Origin: Haliotis asinina
Lineage: Eukaryota > Mollusca > Gastropoda > Lepetellida > Haliotidae
DNA: 64,000 nucleotides
Reading direction: 5' to 3'
Assembly: GCF_037392515.1 (NCBI RefSeq)
Contig: NC_090292.1
Span: forward strand, 43,885,747 to 43,949,746
The position numbers and the translations under genes were made by a program. The notes beneath the pieces are model-generated. The model saw only the letters and a list, made by a program, of their open reading frames with translations, had not been told where the DNA came from and searched no databases. This document shows, in pieces, positions 62,326 to 64,000 of this stretch (position 1 is its first letter; each line of letters starts with the position of its first letter).

Positions 62326-63110
62326 CTCGGATGGGATTATGTGTTTTGGGTAGTATTCGTTTTTTGTATTTGTAGCATGATATATCTACTGATTAAGAAA
62401 TACTCTCTGCAAAATTCAGAGTAGCCTAGAGGCAATCACACACACACATACTTCCGTGTACAGAACCACTAAATATGATTTAAATAGAACCAAGAATGTT
62501 CAACACAGATACTTACAGTGTGGTAGGATGTTTTTGACCCTCCTCTTTGTACAGGAGGGTAGCTCTGGGTGAATTTGGGGGAATGTTTGACTCTGACGTG
62601 TCGGCGGCAGCTGTTGTTGTTGTTGTTGAAAGTAGCATCTGCTGTAAGTATCACTTCCTCTTTACAGGGATGATAAGATGTAATTACTCTCAAGGAAATA
62701 GTACCTAGGTTTAATGTTTCAGATACTGAGGAAGACGTACGTTGAACAATGTATTAATACTTGAATTACAAGGTCAAAAACTTGGCATTGTTAAGTTGAC
62801 GGTTGTTTTATGAACTTGGCATTGTTAAGTTGGCAGCTCTGATATTGACTCACAGATCTGCATGAATAGTGACATAACATGTGTGATGGTACAGTCAGGC
62901 AGTCTGACGATCGGAACAAGGTTTAAATTCCATTAACTGAGTGGCAGTTTAGACATTTGGAAGTACAATAATGCCATTTTCTGATGGCTTACAAGATCAA
63001 CAACAGTACAATAATCAATGTTGTTATCCAACTGTAGCTGTCACTTTGTAATGTAAATTAATTAAATAGTTTTACCTTGCAGAGGAAATGTACATTTCAT
63101 CATTCCACGT
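62326..63110. other. No gene recognised
   Basis: AT-rich sequence with a short (TTG)n run near 62611-62628 and a duplicated AACTTGGCATTGTTAAGTTG (62769 and 62814). No exon could be supported. Confidence 0.4.
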
Positions 63111-63212
63111 GCACACGCGTGTGTGTGTGTGTGTGTTGGCGTGTGTGTGTGTGTGTTGGCGTGTGTGTGTGTGTCTGTGTGTTGTGTGTGTGTGTGTTGT
63201 GTGTGTATGTTG
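63111..63212. repeat. GT-rich microsatellite
   Basis: About 100 nt of interrupted (GT)n with recurring TTGGC and TTG breaks. Reading frames through it are low-complexity and not genes. Confidence 0.95.
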
Positions 63213-64000
63213 GTGTGTGGGGATTGGATGCATTACTGTGGTGGTGTGTTCACGCTAACTGTACATTTTACCAATGTATGCTTTAATCTGAACATTGATT
63301 TGGGAGAGATATTCGAGAGAAAAGCTATGACCGTTACGTGTGTAGTGTAGATGATCTGTTTCTTACATTTGCACATTGGACATACCAAGCTGCCACAACG
63401 GATTCCGAGTTAAATACCACACACGACTCCAGAGCTACAATCTTTGTTATAGACGTATTCTCAAATGGCGTGGAAGGAAAATACTATGGTCAGAATCTGC
63501 CTTGAGTTACTAGCCATGTCTAGAACAGAGCTACTGCATGTACATCTGTTTGTTAGAAGCGGCTAAGATCTAGATATACATGAATTGACATTTAACGTAA
63601 CGAAATGTCTCGGTCAACGGATGTGCACAAGCGAAAATATCAATGTTAAATTCGGTGTGGTTGAAAGCTTCCAGGGAACACTAAAAACAGATTATGGTGA
63701 TATTTGATCACAGTTTCCCATAAGAATTCTGTAAACGTTATACCGGACATACTGCGACCTCCATATAGGGTAAATGACGTCTTTGGCGAAGGTCAGACGT
63801 TACTTAACGAATGGAAGGTCACACGTTAATTAACGAATGGAAAGAAAACTAACACGTAAACGGACCCCTTTAGCACCAAAACCTCCAGTGACGATACATA
63901 GCAGCAAAATTATTTTCGGCAAAGGATGCGCGGATAACTGAAGCAGGGAGATATTTTATGGGGATAAATCACGTTAAGCATGGACATCCGCTCACGTTTA
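63213..64000. other. No gene recognised
   Basis: I see no open frame, repeat or RNA gene that I can support in this stretch; a short direct repeat TTAACGAATGGAA (63803 and 63831) is the only structure noted. Confidence 0.4.

Noticed and set aside
63077-63350. Two plus-strand frames over the GT repeat
   Set aside because: They are translations of a microsatellite, nearly all Cys and Val, with no evidence of a gene.

Overview
This window is animal DNA, most likely from an abalone or close relative (Haliotis, Gastropoda). The evidence is spliced exons on the minus strand near 58.5-61.5 kb, dispersed SINE and LINE tails ending in (ACTC)n, and a U1 snRNA gene array. The genus call rests on my memory of the SINE at 57990-58253 as a Haliotis repeat and was not searched.

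From 1 to about 51.9 kb the window is a tandem array of a 635-bp unit. Each unit holds a 165-nt U1 snRNA gene, with the 5' splice-site-pairing end, the loop I, II and III regions and the 3' end hairpin all recognisable, followed by a ~470-nt spacer. Eighteen U1 genes are complete and five are interrupted. All five interruptions fall at the same place, the stem-loop I loop around nt 23-34, and each is a Tx1-like non-LTR retrotransposon here called LINE-A. Three LINE-A copies (170-5497, 6123-11450, 23854-29176) are nearly identical, with intact ORF1 (CCHC knuckle) and ORF2 (AP endonuclease, reverse transcriptase, CCHC). A young Tc1 transposon (14220-15835) sits in one spacer.

The fourth insertion (31072-43582) is nested. 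A decayed LINE-A copy has had its 5' leader invaded three times at one short site (GTATCTGAGC) by a second Tx1-like family, LINE-B: one full-length copy and two 5'-truncated copies, each bounded by the same 10-nt site. The LINE-B leader carries three evenly built modules of a Staf/ZNF143-like motif plus a perfect octamer, the pairing used in snRNA gene enhancers. So one retrotransposon targets U1 genes, and a second targets the first.

From 44.2 to 51.9 kb the array decays: three degenerate LINE-A copies are separated by deletions, and U1 survives only as fragments. From 51.9 to 58.4 kb is intergenic DNA with transposon relics (EnSpm-like, Tc1-like, and a LINE family with an RNase H-like segment) and SINEs.

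From 58.5 to 61.6 kb, on the minus strand, lie the last three recognisable exons of an EGF-repeat single-pass membrane receptor: EGF repeats, a transmembrane segment and a tyrosine-rich cytoplasmic tail. Partial exon duplications and a minisatellite lie in its introns. The rest, to 64 kb, holds a tRNA-derived SINE, a GT-rich microsatellite and otherwise nothing I can name.
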